The notes: a model not told the origin generated them from the sequence alone. Shown: positions 1 to 39,776, numbered from the stretch's first letter. The stretch: DNA of 64,000 bases from Acanthacorydalis orientalis (GCA_034766995.1 CM068315.1:4465236-4529235), one strand, 5' to 3'. Made by a program: numbers and translations.

Positions 1-137
1 CTATTCGATACTTTTTTACCGATTTTACTCTCCTGTATTTTAAATTTCTGACTTAAAACTTTTACACACTGAAATCAAACCAATGATTTTTTCGGTTGAA
101 TTTAGACGAAATTTTTAAAATTACTGTTGTAGTACGC

Positions 138-184
<47 letters not shown>

Positions 185-374
185 TACAATTTGTTTCAAC
201 GTTTATTTCATTCTATTCAAGCAAAATTTCAGTTCACCAATAATAGATTATATTCGATTGGTTTGGTTCTATTGTGCGGTCAGCTTTAAAAGTGTGATTT
301 TCTAACGAATGTCGCAATTCACTTGATTTCTTTTCAATAAAAAGAAACATACTAAAACATATATACTCTTTTAG
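1..374 (+). other. Upstream intron (3' part) of SELENBP1
   Basis: This stretch ends in the acceptor of the first visible exon. It contains a (TA)n array (140-180) and no recognisable coding sequence. Confidence 0.75.
140..180. repeat. (TA)n microsatellite
   Basis: 41 bp of uninterrupted TA in the most upstream intron. Confidence 0.97.
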
Positions 375-25810
<25,436 letters not shown>

Positions 25811-25983
25811 AATAAATATTAAAAATGTATACCTCAATGAACAGGACCGGATTTACACTAGGTACCCCTCCCCCTTAGCCCATCAATAAAATGGACCATG
25901 TTGACCCTGTCTAAATCATACGCTGTCAATGAGTATATTGTAACCAAAATGGGATGTGTTCCTTCTATGTAAAACTGAATAAA
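25811..25983 (+). promoter_or_regulatory. SELENBP1 3' UTR with three candidate poly(A) signals
   Basis: AATAAA occurs at 25811-25816, 25885-25890 and 25978-25983. The last is the most plausible main site because a GT-rich stretch (tgtgtttgttt, 26014-26024) lies about 30 bases downstream, where a cleavage-stimulating element would be expected. The first would give almost no 3' UTR. The choice is inference; 3' RNA ends would settle it. Confidence 0.55.
25838..25905. mobile_element. Possible hAT-like MITE end in the 3' UTR
   Basis: ggaccggatttacactaggt resembles the CAGGGCCGGATTTACA-type ends common in insect hAT MITEs. Only one end is visible and no target duplication was found. It overlaps the second AATAAA of the SELENBP1 3' UTR. 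Confidence 0.3.
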
Positions 25984-26210
25984 CTGTTTAAATATGTATG
26001 TCAACCAGAATTATGTGTTTGTTTATTTCATTAATATTTCATGAAAATAACTAAACTAGACCTACACTGATCACGTTAACAAAAGCCATTAGCGTCTCTG
26101 TACTAATGATGTTTATAAATTTGATATTTTAAATACTTCCGTATCAATTTACATAAATGTTTGAATGTAGTGTACAATAAGTATATATTAATATTTATAA
26201 ACAAATATAC

Positions 26211-26294
26211 ATAGATGTATGTATATATATATATATATATAATGTGTATGTATGTGCGTGTTTGTATGAGAGAGAGAGAAAGAGAGAGTGAGAG
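26211..26294. repeat. Composite (TA)n(TG)n(GA)n array
   Basis: tatata, then gtgtatgtatgtgcgtg, then agagagaga. Confidence 0.95.
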
Positions 26295-27469
26295 TTTAAT
26301 TCAAAATATACAATTGTTAGTAGTCTACAGATATGAAAATATATTTCATGAATTTCCTATAATAACAGTATTTTTTATGACCTAAAATGTATGTCCGTGA
26401 ACAATAAATCGAGTTACATTATATACAATTTTTAATGTGAGTTTATATAAAATATAAACATGAAATTTTTGACATGTTAATATTTAGAAACTCATTTACC
26501 GAATATCAGTACATATTATAATTTTTTATAAATGTTTTATGATGTATATATTTTTAGTTTTTTATTTTTTTAATTTTCTAAATTGAAACTTGAATTTACT
26601 TTAATATTAAATAAATGTTTCAAATAATTCAAAACACGGATAATCAATAACGACTGTTAAAAATAATTAAATTGATTGTTTTTAAACATTTCTTTCCAGC
26701 ATAATTTGAGAATATATAATCAACATATGTCTACCAAGAGTTTCAAGTACAGAATAATTACACTAGATATTACAGTTGTTTTCCATTTTCTCTGTCCTTG
26801 AACTTCCTAAACTGTTATTTAAATTGTTGATGACAGAATCGTGTCGAAATATACGCCTGTGTGTAATCTTGTGTATTATCTGTTTATATTATCCTTTTGA
26901 ATTTTAAATAAAAAAGCATAGTATTATTTTATTTCAATTTTTACTCATAGAAACATATCTCATTAGAAACTGAGAAAAGTGGGATAGACGCAGTGGTATA
27001 AAACAGTGCAGCTTATGAAAGATTTCAATCATTAAAAGAATAAATATTACAGAAGAAAATCAAAAAATAAAAAATAAATCACAGGATAACTTCCAGTAGT
27101 ATAAAAGAATTTCGTAGACTAGCGTTTCTCAAATTTACAGTAATTGTGTACCCATTTGTGTTCTAACTTTTTTTTATCTCATGAATGTACTAAAATACTT
27201 CAGTTGTTAAAAATGACAAATACTGATATTTTTTGAATAAAAATGTTTAGATTGGGTACTTATTTATCAATAATGATACTGGTATGTATTGGATCTGTTC
27301 ATAAAATAATTAAATTGAAAAAAAAATTGTTTTCAGGAAACATAATGCAAAAAATAAAGTAATATTTATGTTACTCAAGATACAAATTACTATTTCACGC
27401 TATTCTGTACTGATAAATATCTGATATTTTTACCTCTACCTTCACACAGCAATATCAACTAGGCCAGTC

Positions 27470-27700
27470 GAGATAGTGCCTTTGCGGGCACTTCGGAACT
27501 CCGCTAACTAAACAACGACATGCGGCCTCGTTGGGGGCCAAGGGAAAATGCTTCACCACTTACTGATAAGCCTCGACCCACGAGACTACCAGGAAATTCG
27601 AGCTCTCCAGTGCTTGGTACTTGTTCTTGCGGAAGGGGGGAAACAGGTCCTCCAGTTACACTAGTAAGCAAGGCACATATAGAACGTATTGAATACCCTT
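27470..27700 (+). other. GC-richer block of unknown origin
   Basis: The block contrasts with its AT-rich flanks. It opens with a short hairpin (gtgcctttgcgggcac). One open frame (27520 on) reads RPRWGPRENASPLTDKPRPT then LPGNSSSPVLGTCSCGRG. I recognise no family; a retroelement piece is possible. The open frame alone is not evidence of a gene. Confidence 0.35.
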
Positions 27701-28349
27701 ATTATATTTTTTCGATTTGTTTCTATTTCACTTACCATTAAAGCGTATGAAATAAAAGATTTTAAATAATCAAACTTAATTTTCTATTTTACATTCGTTT
27801 TAAATTGTCTCGCAACACAACCGAAGTCGGTATTTAAAAGGAGTATCCGTAGATAACTTTAGTTATATTAAGAAGATGAATTTCGAGCATTAAACTCATA
27901 ATTATGTTGCGGTTGCAGATGACAGATGGTCACGAAATAATTAACTGTTATAATTTCACACTAGAAAGCTTGTAATAACAAAGCTGCAGGCTACGAAACT
28001 CGAATTAACGCTCTGTTACTAGTTTTGTAATTTGTCTGAAAACTAAAAAAAATAAATAAATTCCAGACACTAATTCTCATGGGTTTTTTGTTCATAATAC
28101 AGACTTATTAAATAATTTCGTTCAAGGATAAAAAAATGTGTGTATTTTGAACATCAGGAAGATTCGTTTTGTAGTAGTTTATTATTAAGTGTTTCTAGAT
28201 ATCTTCTTTAATTCATTCGAACTGTTTAAAATTTTTATTTGAGTAAATTTAAAGATAAACACTAAAAATACTCATTTGAAATGTGTTTTTCGTCTATATA
28301 TGATTTTACACATTGGAGCATTGATTACAATACGTTAATCTTTTAAATA

Positions 28350-28352
<3 letters not shown>

Positions 28353-28410
<58 letters not shown>
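28353..28410. repeat. (TA)n microsatellite
   Basis: 58 bp TA run. Confidence 0.97.
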
Positions 28411-28418
<8 letters not shown>

Positions 28419-28639
28419 TTGTATACATAAAAAATCAAAATTATCCACAAAAGTTTTCGGTGACGTCGACTTATTTATTTATGAAGTCAAAGTGTCATGG
28501 TACCCAAATACGTTTATTTCAAATGTGAAACAGCAACGTTGCAATCTGTATGAGATAATGATTATATGCCATAAATGAGTTTTAAAAAAATATACGTATT
28601 GTTTCATTTGGTTACATGTAGAGGCTTTTAATGATAACT

Positions 28640-28701
28640 AGGCGAGTGTAGCGTGTCTGGGGGTTTGGTGAGCACAACGAGCAGGGGGCGAAGTCCCCTA
28701 G

Positions 28702-28702
<1 letters not shown>
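28640..28702 (+). mobile_element. Possible Helitron-like 3' terminus
   Basis: The sequence aggcgagtgtagcgtgtctg is followed by a hairpin agggggcgaagtcccct and then CTAGT at the hairpin base. A short GC hairpin with a CTRR-T end is typical of Helitron termini, though the hairpin here overlaps the CTAG rather than preceding it. No 5' end or Rep/helicase is visible. Confidence 0.3.
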
Positions 28703-28860
<158 letters not shown>

Positions 28861-30353
28861 GTCTGAATCGTCTATTATTTCGTGGATGTCGATCTCATAC
28901 TTGTATGTAAAGGAATTTCAGGTTAATAATAATCTGCATCGAAAATGATACCTAATCCCTCTATTGATTTCAATCGCGGAAGTAAAATGAAGACAGACTA
29001 AGCAATAATATGCAAATTGTTAGAATCTGGATATAAATGAAGAGTCAAAATTCGTTTCAAGACCCGAAAGATGACGTCAATTATTATATATTTTGTTACT
29101 ACTACTAATTCATGGTATCTCTTATAATGATTGAGAAATGAATTTTATTTTATATAAAAAAAATCAAATTGGATATCTTCAGTGATAATCTCTTTGTTAC
29201 ATCAATTTTATTACTTTTTTGAAATCTTTTCTCGCACAATTCTCTTTGCAGTATATAAGTAGAAAATCGTTAAATATGAGAAATATTTTATAACAATTTA
29301 TGATAGTGAAACGGGCATGTATTTTTGTGTTAAAAACACCTCAAAATATGATCCTTTATTTATGAACGAAAATTGTTTAATACAAACTAAATGTTTAAAG
29401 TATGAAAAAGACATTTTTTAATCTATAAAAATGTGTATAGAGAGGGTAGAGTTGTTTGTTTTATTTATAAAAATATTTCAGAAGGTATACGAAATGGTTA
29501 AACATTATTGAAACATTATATAACATAATTTGAATGTACAAAAATGTTTAAAAGACGGTTTGTAGTCTACAAAAATGTCTATAAAAGGGGAAAACAAATC
29601 GAATCGACTTTAATAACAAAGCGAAAGGAGACGAATAGATCGGATTCACATGTGAACGAGTGCGATGAGTATACGCTGATAGCTGGCGCCGCGTACCGTC
29701 CAGACGTTCACTTAAAATATCTATCTCAAAATCACAGCGAGTACTTTTGTATAGGTGGACGTTGACTAGCATAGCTACACGACTGGCAGTTGGAGTAAGC
29801 ATGTCATAGTGTTTGTGCGGGGCTTACACATGCGGGGCCTGTGGGCAGATGGTTATTAAAAACATTGATTTTGTGTTGTAATGTTTTTAATTGTGCAACG
29901 ACAAGACTATTGTCCGTGTGCATTCAAATAAAAATTATACACTGTATGGCACGGTGGACACAGATCATTTTCTCTATGCACACAAGCTAAATGAAAAATC
30001 GATACTCATGTGAAATTGTGTTTATTTCATATAAAATATATTTTTCCGTTCGATATAGATGTAAATGTGACATTTGAACATATTCAAATTGTTCATGGTT
30101 GTGATTAGTTGTCAATAATTTTTTTATATTTCATTTATTCGTCGACTTGTGACACAAATTGGATTATTTCGCATGTTGAATGTGAGTTCATATTTCATAT
30201 TTATTAACTGTCAATAATTACCATAATGCATTTCAAACGTTTTCAATTGTTTCTGCGTTGAGTCGCAAGGAAAAAACGTTATGGAATCATTATTTTTAAC
30301 CTCATTTTGTCAGTCTTTTGGTTAATTTTAAAATACATCAAAGAAAATATTTC

Positions 30354-30358
<5 letters not shown>

Positions 30359-30418
<60 letters not shown>
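30359..30418. repeat. (TA)n microsatellite
   Basis: 60 bp TA run. Confidence 0.97.
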
Positions 30419-30420
<2 letters not shown>

Positions 30421-30665
30421 TGCTTGCACATACATATTACACAAGGTAAAAATATCAACAATAAGTTCGCTTTTTAAATATTTATTAAATAATTATTGCA
30501 AATTTTCAATATTACATGTGAGTTACTACCATTCATATACTTTTTTGATAGAATTTTTTTAAATCTATGCTGAAATACGAATTTGCACTATCTGTATAGA
30601 TGTTTATGTATATGCATTAAAACGTTTGGTTATTGTGTAGTGTTTTTAAAACTAGGCCTTTATTA

Positions 30666-30668
<3 letters not shown>

Positions 30669-30731
<63 letters not shown>
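30669..30731. repeat. (TA)n microsatellite
   Basis: 63 bp TA run followed by tacatacagatacacataaa. Confidence 0.97.
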
Positions 30732-30736
<5 letters not shown>

Positions 30737-31608
30737 CAGATACACATAAATACATATACATAAATATGTTGTATTCAGTAATTTTTTCATTTCTACAATC
30801 TCAAAATAGCATTATTTAATTCATATAAAACGGTTTATGAACTTAATTATTTTATATAAATAGCTTTTATTTACATATATTTCTAGTCCATATGACAATA
30901 TTGTTAAAGAAAATGTTTTTAATTCATAGAATAATTTAGGTAAGATCATAATAACTGAGATGTTATGTGTGTTAATTTCTTGTTGATTGTGACATGAATT
31001 CGAAGAAAAATATGAACTAATGAAATTGAGCAGTATTAAAGCCAGTACATTAATCTTCTAGGCCGAATCAATATTAATATTGAAGATTCCTGAGAATCTT
31101 TGTGTCAGATATGAAATATAACGTTTTTTTTCCTCCAATATAAAAATATGCAAGCATATATATTGTAATATGAGTGAAAAACGTTTTTCTTTCCTTAATT
31201 TGCTTGGATATATGTAAATATATCTGTTGAGTTCTATCCTCAACTCTATCAATTTGAATAAACAATATTTGTTCAAAATTTGATAAAGTTTCAATGTGTA
31301 TTTCTGTAATGTTGTCTGTTATTTATCCGAATATAATATTTATTAAATAAATTTATTATGTAAAGACTGGTGTAATTTTCCAAAGTGAGAACACCTTAAA
31401 ATATGAACGTCTCAGGAGTTAAAATATCTTTTTATTTCTGCAAAATATCCTACTAAAATGTGAATATTTTCATTCGAAAATGTGAAAAACTGTTCATATC
31501 ACAGTTTCCTTTTTTAATAATAAATATATAAATATGTGTGTGTGTGTATATATATATATAAGTTTAATGTAATGTTAATTTTGAAACAATTAATTTTACT
31601 ATGGAAAG

Positions 31609-31618
31609 TCTCTCTCTC

Positions 31619-31667
<49 letters not shown>

Positions 31668-31668
31668 C
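31609..31668. repeat. Palindromic (TC)n(TA)n(GA)n array
   Basis: tctctctct on the left and agagagagagag on the right flank a TA run, so the whole tract can fold on itself. Confidence 0.95.
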
Positions 31669-31999
31669 CTAAAAACTATTCTTAAAATTTAAATCAGACA
31701 CTTAAATTCTATTATTATGGCAAATCTATTTTTGAATAGACTGGTAACGCAAATAAAAGATTTACCATTATTTACATTACATACTTCTGTAAGAAATACA
31801 AAATTTTCAGTTTTTATTTTAAATTATTTCCTAATATTCTCGTATCTTTAAGTGAATAAAACGAAAACAGTTTTATTTAGAAGAACAGACTTTTTAATTT
31901 AGCCGATTGCAATTATGTTAGTGGAGAAATTCTGTTTCGGTCGACTGAAATTTCCAAATGAAGTAATGAATGACCGAATTTTTGAATGATTTATCTCTT

Positions 32000-32032
<33 letters not shown>

Positions 32033-32739
32033 AAATTGTGTCAAATGTATACATATTTGTATATTTTGTATTTATATTTATTTAATAAAATTATTTGTTA
32101 AAGATAACATTTTATATTTTTCAAGTATTATCATCAGTAGTATAGACATGATTTTATATTATAAATGTTAAAAAATGTTATATGCAATGTATATGTTGAT
32201 TGATCTCATCTTACTGTGTATATATGTAATTAATCTAAAATTACATCGCCGGCAGTCGCTTGAAAAATATTACAGCGGTTGGAGAAAGAAGAGAAAATGA
32301 CGAAAGAGTTATAAATAAATCGTATTTATTTAAATTGTATGATTTATATCTTTTGTTTATATATATATATATATATATGTATTTAAATCGAATAACACAT
32401 CGAAATAATTATCCAGTTAAAATAGTTATCAGTAGCCTAAATATTTTAAATTTTGAGGAAAATTGCAATACAAATATTTAATAATTTTTTTGTCTGTTTT
32501 ATTTTAAATACTGTTTATACTTTAATATTCTGTTCATATTTTTATTTACATCTGTATAATTCTAATAAATGCTTATTTTTAATAATAATTTCTTAGGTGT
32601 TCCTGATTGTCAAACAGAATGGTTTATTTTTTTTCATAATCATTTTATAAGAACAAATTATATATTAGGTTTTAGCTCAATTTTGTATTATTAGTATTTG
32701 TATTATATTATTCTACTGTATCTGATATAATGTAAAAAA

Positions 32740-32742
<3 letters not shown>

Positions 32743-32780
<38 letters not shown>
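32743..32780. repeat. (TA)n microsatellite
   Basis: 38 bp TA run. Confidence 0.95.
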
Positions 32781-32783
<3 letters not shown>

Positions 32784-33217
32784 TAGTCCAGATACTGATA
32801 ATTAAAATAGTTTTTCTAAGCACCTGAATACAAAGTGAACTTGTTTAAGGAACATATTTATGCTTCATAATTATCAGTATTTTACTCCATTAATAAATTC
32901 ATTTTCACAAATGGGATTTTTACTTCTCACTGTCACAAAAAACTGACCAAAATGTTTAATAATTAATTATGAAATTGAGTAGTAATCAATTCTGAACCAT
33001 TTTATTATATTTTTTTTTATAGTAGTGAAAATTAAAAATGTTCCCTTGAAGGAAATATTTACACTTTGTTTTATTGATAAGTATTTCAAATACATCAGAA
33101 TAAATTTAATTTGTTTCAACAGTCTTCTGGTCTACGTATTTAATTTTTTTTCTTAAAAATTGTAACCTAATTCTATTTCTTTATACCTGTAATCTTCTTG
33201 GTCCGTTTTGTCTTTGT

Positions 33218-33372
33218 AGATTACTTCAGTTTCTGTCTCAGTGTCAGCACGCATGTCATGTACAGGTAGATTTTTAGATAACTGTGTAATAACGGGTAGC
33301 TATTTAAAAATCTACCTGAAGATAGCACATGATGCGAAATTATTAGTGCAAAACAGTAACTCAAGTCATCCA
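33218..33372. repeat. Foldback element, about 155 bp
   Basis: The left arm agattacttcagtttctg and gtacaggtagatttttagat pair with the right arm atctacctgaagatag and agtaactcaagtcatcca. It shares arm ends with 18807-19012 and the central CTACCTGAAGAT with 14081-14176. Confidence 0.7.
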
Positions 33373-33680
33373 AAATGATGAATATCATAAGCACAACAAA
33401 TTATAATGTAAATCCTTTTCAAGTTGAGACAAAAATTATAATCAGTATTATTAAAAATATGTTAATAAAATCAAGATCAGAAATCATATATTATTGTTTT
33501 GTATTAATTATCTTATTCATCTTGTTATTGTATTATAGATTATATATAGTGTCAATAAAATTCATATACCTTTTAGTTTGTCTGCAAAAAAATATTGAAG
33601 ATATTAATTTAAAAATGTTAGACGTATAAAATAGACACTGTTTGATATAAATATTGATTTTAACTCCCATTTTATTAACT

Positions 33681-33683
<3 letters not shown>

Positions 33684-33735
<52 letters not shown>

Positions 33736-33744
33736 CACATACAT
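33684..33744. repeat. Composite (TC)n(TA)n(CATA)n array
   Basis: TC run of about 28 bases followed by a TA run and acacatacata. Confidence 0.96.
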
Positions 33745-34518
33745 AAAGCACTTAGTATAAATCTATTCCTCAATATATTATATATAAATGATAAATTTAT
33801 TTTATCCAATCTATAAGTAAAAAAATACATTCAGCTAGTACATCGCCCAGGGTTAATACGATACCCCAAACAGGACGAATTGCCCTTGCTCCAGTTACAC
33901 ATTTTTAATTATCTACATCCATAAATTATATTTCGTATTGTATTTATGTATTAAAATAGCAATATATTTTTATAAATGTCAAATTCCAGTTTATTTATCA
34001 AGCTTTGCGTGTATGTGTTTTCATTTATTTCTGTATAATTTTATAATAAATTCCAGGTTCTATCGATGTGCGTTAATCAAAAAATCAATAAATGTTTTTA
34101 TTATAAATCTTACGTGTTTCAACATTTGCATTGTACTGATTATTTCGTTTTGTATTTTCTGATTTAATCTGTGGTGTATAATAAGAATAACAGAAAATGT
34201 TTTTAAAACGTGTTTTATTCGACCCCGTATTCTCATTTATACAACACCTTCCTTTTTATGCTATTTTTTTTTAGGACTTTGTGAAACATTTTGTAGACAT
34301 TTGTATGTTTCTACACATTTTTATAGCGATATTTTTTAAAGTATAATTTGATATGTGTTCTGTTATTATGATTATTTAGTATTTAAGTAATATAATCTGT
34401 ACTTGATGTATGTTGTCATTATGTACAATAATTTAAAAAAAGTGTACTTTTAGCGTATAACTAACTAGTCGATTGAAAAATGAGTTATAAAATATATGTG
34501 TTTATATTGTATGACAGC

Positions 34519-34538
34519 CTCTCTTTCTCTCTCTCTCT

Positions 34539-34571
<33 letters not shown>
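34519..34571. repeat. Composite (TC)n(TA)n array
   Basis: TC run followed by a TA run, about 60 bp left of the mariner at 34629. Confidence 0.96.
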
Positions 34572-34576
<5 letters not shown>

Positions 34577-34628
34577 GATTTGTATAATATATATGTATAT
34601 ATATGTTTCTACCAGCTTAATAATACTA

Positions 34629-35194
34629 TTAGTTTGGTAGAAAAATAATTGCAATTTATAACCTTCGAATTCATATACATTTTTTTAATTTAAGTGGTTG
34701 TAAGTCGTTCAGAACTGTTTGATGACCTGTTTAGAACTGTTGAACACCTAACTTTTGTTCAAGCTCTCGAATTGTTGTGTATGGTTCTGATTCAACTAAC
34801 TTCTTCAGTTGGTCGTTATGAACTGAAGAAGGACATCCGCGACCTTCTTCATCTTCAAAGCTCTCGTCCCCAGCATGACATTTTTGAACCCACCATTGCA
34901 CCGTACATTTCTTAACAATACCCTCACCAAAAACATCGTTTAGTTTCTGCAGCTTCACCGCCCGTTTTGAACTCGTACAAAAAATTGTTCGTTTTTACTT
35001 CTTTTCCACCTTTAATTCAATAACCCAGTTTGAAGCAAAATGAACAATAAAATCAAAATCGATGTTACCAAAACACAGACCGGAAATGCACTTTAAAAAG
35101 ATGTTAACATGAACACGATGAAATAACACTCATTGAAAAAATTAAGGTTAGAATTCAGAAAAGAAAAACCGCAGTTATTTTCCTACCAACTTAA
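34629..35194 (-). mobile_element. Internally deleted mariner, same subfamily as 2419-2975
   Basis: Terminal repeats are ttagtttggtagaaaaataa (left) and aaccgcagttattttcctac (right, inverted). The minus strand encodes the N-terminal region LNDVFGEGIVKKCTVQWWVQ, then FEDEEGRGCPSSVHNDQLKK, then TTIRELEQKLGV, and passes straight to the 3' end without a catalytic domain. Size (566 bp) and deletion point resemble the copy at 2419-2975. Confidence 0.85.
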
Positions 35195-35532
35195 TATAAC
35201 ATGTAACAAATCAACAAATATGTGTATGTCCTTGGCCAACCTAAGCTGTTGTAAAAAAAGTCAGTACTCTTTACATATATAAGTATCTTTTTATAAATAC
35301 AGTTTATTTAAGTTGATTTTTTTAATATAAACAGCTTTAGTTTTTCTTTAAATATTTATGTTGGGTACCAATTGTTATGCTTGCAGTAGAAAGACATGCA
35401 AATAGTTAGGAATAAAAATGTGTAAAAGCAGCTATGTAAAAAGATATGGATTCCATTCTTGTCATTATTTGTGTGTTATTTTTATGTAGTTTCATTTCAG
35501 ATTATATAATGTGAAAACAATTGAAATGTCTA

Positions 35533-35535
<3 letters not shown>

Positions 35536-35582
<47 letters not shown>
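35536..35582. repeat. (TA)n microsatellite
   Basis: 47 bp TA run. Confidence 0.97.
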
Positions 35583-35587
<5 letters not shown>

Positions 35588-36158
35588 AAGTGTATTAGTC
35601 AATAATCAGATTAATTGAGTTATAATTGTGTTGTAGTTCCGCCTCTACAGTATTGTTCCGGGTTTTTCCTATCCATTGTAATCAAAACCTGAATAAATCA
35701 ATATCAGATGATTTCATCATAAACGCAGAGCATTGTTATAAAAGGGATGGTTTAGTGGTTTCAAACGTCCCCTGTATGATAATATATACATGTGTTTACT
35801 AAAGTTTCGAAAGTTCGTGAGATGAATGATTTATTATGTATATTTTTATTTATGAACTTTTGAAATGTCTATTAAGGTTTGAAAATTTTATATTAAACTT
35901 GTTCACATAAAAAGTATTTATCAGGTGTTATGAATTTTTGTTAGTTTACAAAGAAAAAATGTATTTGCGAAAATGTGAAATTGAGTTATTGTCATTATAG
36001 TTTATATAGACGATAATTAAAAAAAATTAATATTATTAGTAATATAGCATGTAAATTTTGATGTGATTCTATTATTTTTGGTGTACGGGTTTCACAAATT
36101 GTTTTTAAAACACAGTAATGCTATAATGCTTCGAAAACAAATTTAAATGTTAATTAAG

Positions 36159-36169
<11 letters not shown>

Positions 36170-36251
<82 letters not shown>

Positions 36252-36253
36252 AT
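36170..36253. repeat. Composite (TA)n(TG)n array
   Basis: TA run with one cata, ending in tgtgtgtgtgtgtatg. Confidence 0.97.
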
Positions 36254-37245
36254 GTAATGACCATATTTTTAGATGACAATATTATTTGAATTTGTAATAT
36301 AATACACAAAAAACAATTCTGTATAAAAGGTATGTTTTTAAATAAGCATTTTTATTTTAATTAAATTATTTTTAAGTACCCATTTACTTATAATAGTAAA
36401 ACAATGATTTTTTTGAAAATAAAAAATTATATGGAATTTAAAACTATTGTACAACGTTTATGATGTGTTTTGTAAAAAAATGAATTGTCAAGCATACACC
36501 TTTGTTAATAACTTTGAAATGAAATGTATAAAAATATAAAAATTCGTATATATTTATACAAATATCCAACACAACAACAGTTGTTCATATTTTTAAAACA
36601 ACATTTAAGCGTTATTAACATTGATAGGTTTTATTAATTCATTTTGTTTTGTAATTACACTGAGATCATTGTTAATTTGAACAATTAAGATAGGGCCAGT
36701 TTTTAATAAGGAAATTCAAGGAAATATTTTGTAAAATTCGTGTAATATTATTTTTGTTCAATAAGTACTCTTTAATATATATTTTTTCTAGTCTTGATAA
36801 TCAGTGATTATATATTCATATAATCTATTTTATTTATTTTATTGCTTAGTGCATGCTACATTTTATAAAAATTAAATTTAATACACGGAATTGAGTTAAT
36901 GTAATCCAATAAACACTTTAAATATTTTCCGACTGATTTAATATTAACAAATGCATTGATACATTCACATGCATCATTTTCTTCTTAAACAATCTAATCT
37001 TTCAATCTAGCCTATTGGGTGATTCAGTGTTTTCTAATCGCTCTACTTAAAACTTTCATTGAATTATAAATCATCCATTTAAAATGTTTGTTATCATGTG
37101 ATATTCTTTAATATCTTTTGTATTTATTTTTTTATGTTTTCACATATGTTATGAATCACTCATATAATTTATTTGAATATGACTAGAGATTAAAAAATCT
37201 TTACTTTTTTTTAGATACAATTGTCTGTTTCATGAATAATAAAAT

Positions 37246-37314
<69 letters not shown>

Positions 37315-37315
37315 A
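37246..37315. repeat. Composite (TA)n(TG)n array
   Basis: TA run ending in tgtgtgtgtgtgtatg, the same arrangement as 36170-36253. Confidence 0.97.
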
Positions 37316-38021
37316 TGAATGATTAAGGTCAAAAATTGATAAATAATTTGAAACAAAAAGACTAATCAATTTATGTGTTAATCTCGTGACATTGTCATTT
37401 TTTTAAAAAAAGATATGATATATTAAATTTAATGTCTAAATTCCATCTTTTTAATAAGTGTGAAAAATAAGTACGAAAAAATAGTGAAATGTAATACTAC
37501 AGCTTATAAAAAAGTAGATTACTTCTAGAATTTTTAAACAATTAGTTTTTCTATTAATAAAAAAATAAAATAAAATGTGAAAACTATCTGAATAATGATA
37601 TGAAGATTTGTAATGGATTTGCATGAATGTTAACGCCGTCATTAGTAGTGATTACACTATGAGAAACACATGGTTGTCAATTTGTCAGTTTATACGGAGT
37701 CGATATGAGCGTATATATGAGACAAAATATTCACATTTTGGGAGCCAATTTTATGATGGCCAGGAACGTTTCTGTAAAATCACTCTTATCTCGAATGTTT
37801 AGTCAACGAATGCCAAATACTGAAACTTATAATTCGCGTTATTCGAACAATTGAAATTCCATGGGCCAGGCTGCAAGTGACGAAGCAATTTTATTTCTAT
37901 AGTCGTTATTATTGTATTATGAAAAATAAATATCCAGTGTTTTATTTAAAATTTCCTCAAAATATTGCATAGTGAATCGTGAAACGGTTTTTTGTGTGAA
38001 ATTTGAGTACAGAATATAAAG

Positions 38022-38181
<160 letters not shown>

Positions 38182-39081
38182 GCACACATACATACTCTTT
38201 CAGCCGAAAAAAATGTCCAGCCTCGGTTAAGCCCTTTAAAAACATGTGTTATATATACATATCACACGCCCTCGACTCTTACTCGTATATGTGCATATTT
38301 ATACTGTACAATAACAGATAATGATTACAGAGGCCGTATGTATGTTCCGGTTTTAGGAATTTGTTGCGGGTCATTTAGCACAAAACAATACTAACACAAT
38401 GGTTTCATAAGACTGAAATGTCGGACATGAAATTTAATGTTAAATATGTTTGTGTCCACAATCAACTTGCTCCGGTGTAAATTTTAATTGAAATTTTCAC
38501 GACCGTTCGATTCAAAAACGTAAATAAAAGTTAGGAAATTAATTAATTTCATTGTAGTATAAAGGATATTACGTACAGTTTTAAACACTTTATACGAACT
38601 TTATTTGATCATATAGTGTTGATAAGTATGTGCCACTGTGCATTATAAAAATGATGAAATTGGTTTCTTCACGGTCGTAACACTTTGAAAATGTAATTGA
38701 AAATTCCACCAAAACGATCATACAACGTTTTATGTACAGAATTAATTTTTAAGGTTTAGATTATATTTTTAAATTATTTGATTCACAAAAATTACAAAAT
38801 ATTCATATTTTTTTATACTTTTATAAATGAAATGTGTGTGTGTGTGTGTATATATATATATTATTTTAATTGAAAAACTTTATAAACATAAAACAAAAGC
38901 TCATATAAACTGCATAAAATACACAGAAAACACATAAGGCCAGTGTAAAAATAAGGCCAGTGCAATATAATCTAAAACTGATATAAAAAATCTACATTCA
39001 CAACCAATATCCGCCTGAAGGTGTCTAATTACACGAAACCAAGTAATGAAAGAAGAGAAAAAGCAGTGACCTAAAGGAAAA

Positions 39082-39083
<2 letters not shown>

Positions 39084-39129
<46 letters not shown>
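39084..39129. repeat. Composite (TA)n(GA)n array
   Basis: TA run followed by agagagagagag. Confidence 0.96.
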
Positions 39130-39346
39130 TTGAAGTTTAAACTTAGGTTTCCACACAAAAGTATTAAAAAAACGTTAATAAAATGTTATCCTTCATTTAG
39201 TATTTCAGTTTAATTGTATTTTAGTATTAAATTGAACCAAAATATGAAATAAAAATAAAGCTATTTTTCTTAATCCCTGCCTCCCTTTTAATACTTCCAT
39301 GTGGAAGCCTAAATTGAATCTATATATATAATAAATATTAATTTAT

Positions 39347-39393
<47 letters not shown>

Positions 39394-39705
39394 AATATTA
39401 ATTTATTATAACTTTTTATTACATACTTGTGAGATCACATCTTTGATTTCGATTTATTTGCACATTTTAGATATGGATTATAGAAATTCCAAACACTTTT
39501 TTTATTGTGTTCAAATATGTTCCTATATATATTTTTTTAAATTCTTATTTGTTAATAATGATGTTGTAAAATCGATTATCTTTACGTTAATTAGGCATGT
39601 AGTAGTTAATGATAATAAAATGATAATTAGCATCATTTAATATCATTTTTAGTTGTTGATAATTGTTTTATTTTATTATAGTTCAAATAGAATTTTTTTT
39701 CAGTG

Positions 39706-39709
<4 letters not shown>

Positions 39710-39774
<65 letters not shown>
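39710..39774. repeat. (TA)n microsatellite in tandem unit 1
   Basis: Array inside the first unit of the 39665-40048 duplication. Confidence 0.97.

Positions 39775-39776
<2 letters not shown>

Noticed and set aside
61..120. ATG near position 83 as a possible SELENBP1 start
   Set aside because: The frame hits a stop within about ten codons and does not resemble the family N-terminus; the first exon is most likely upstream of the window.
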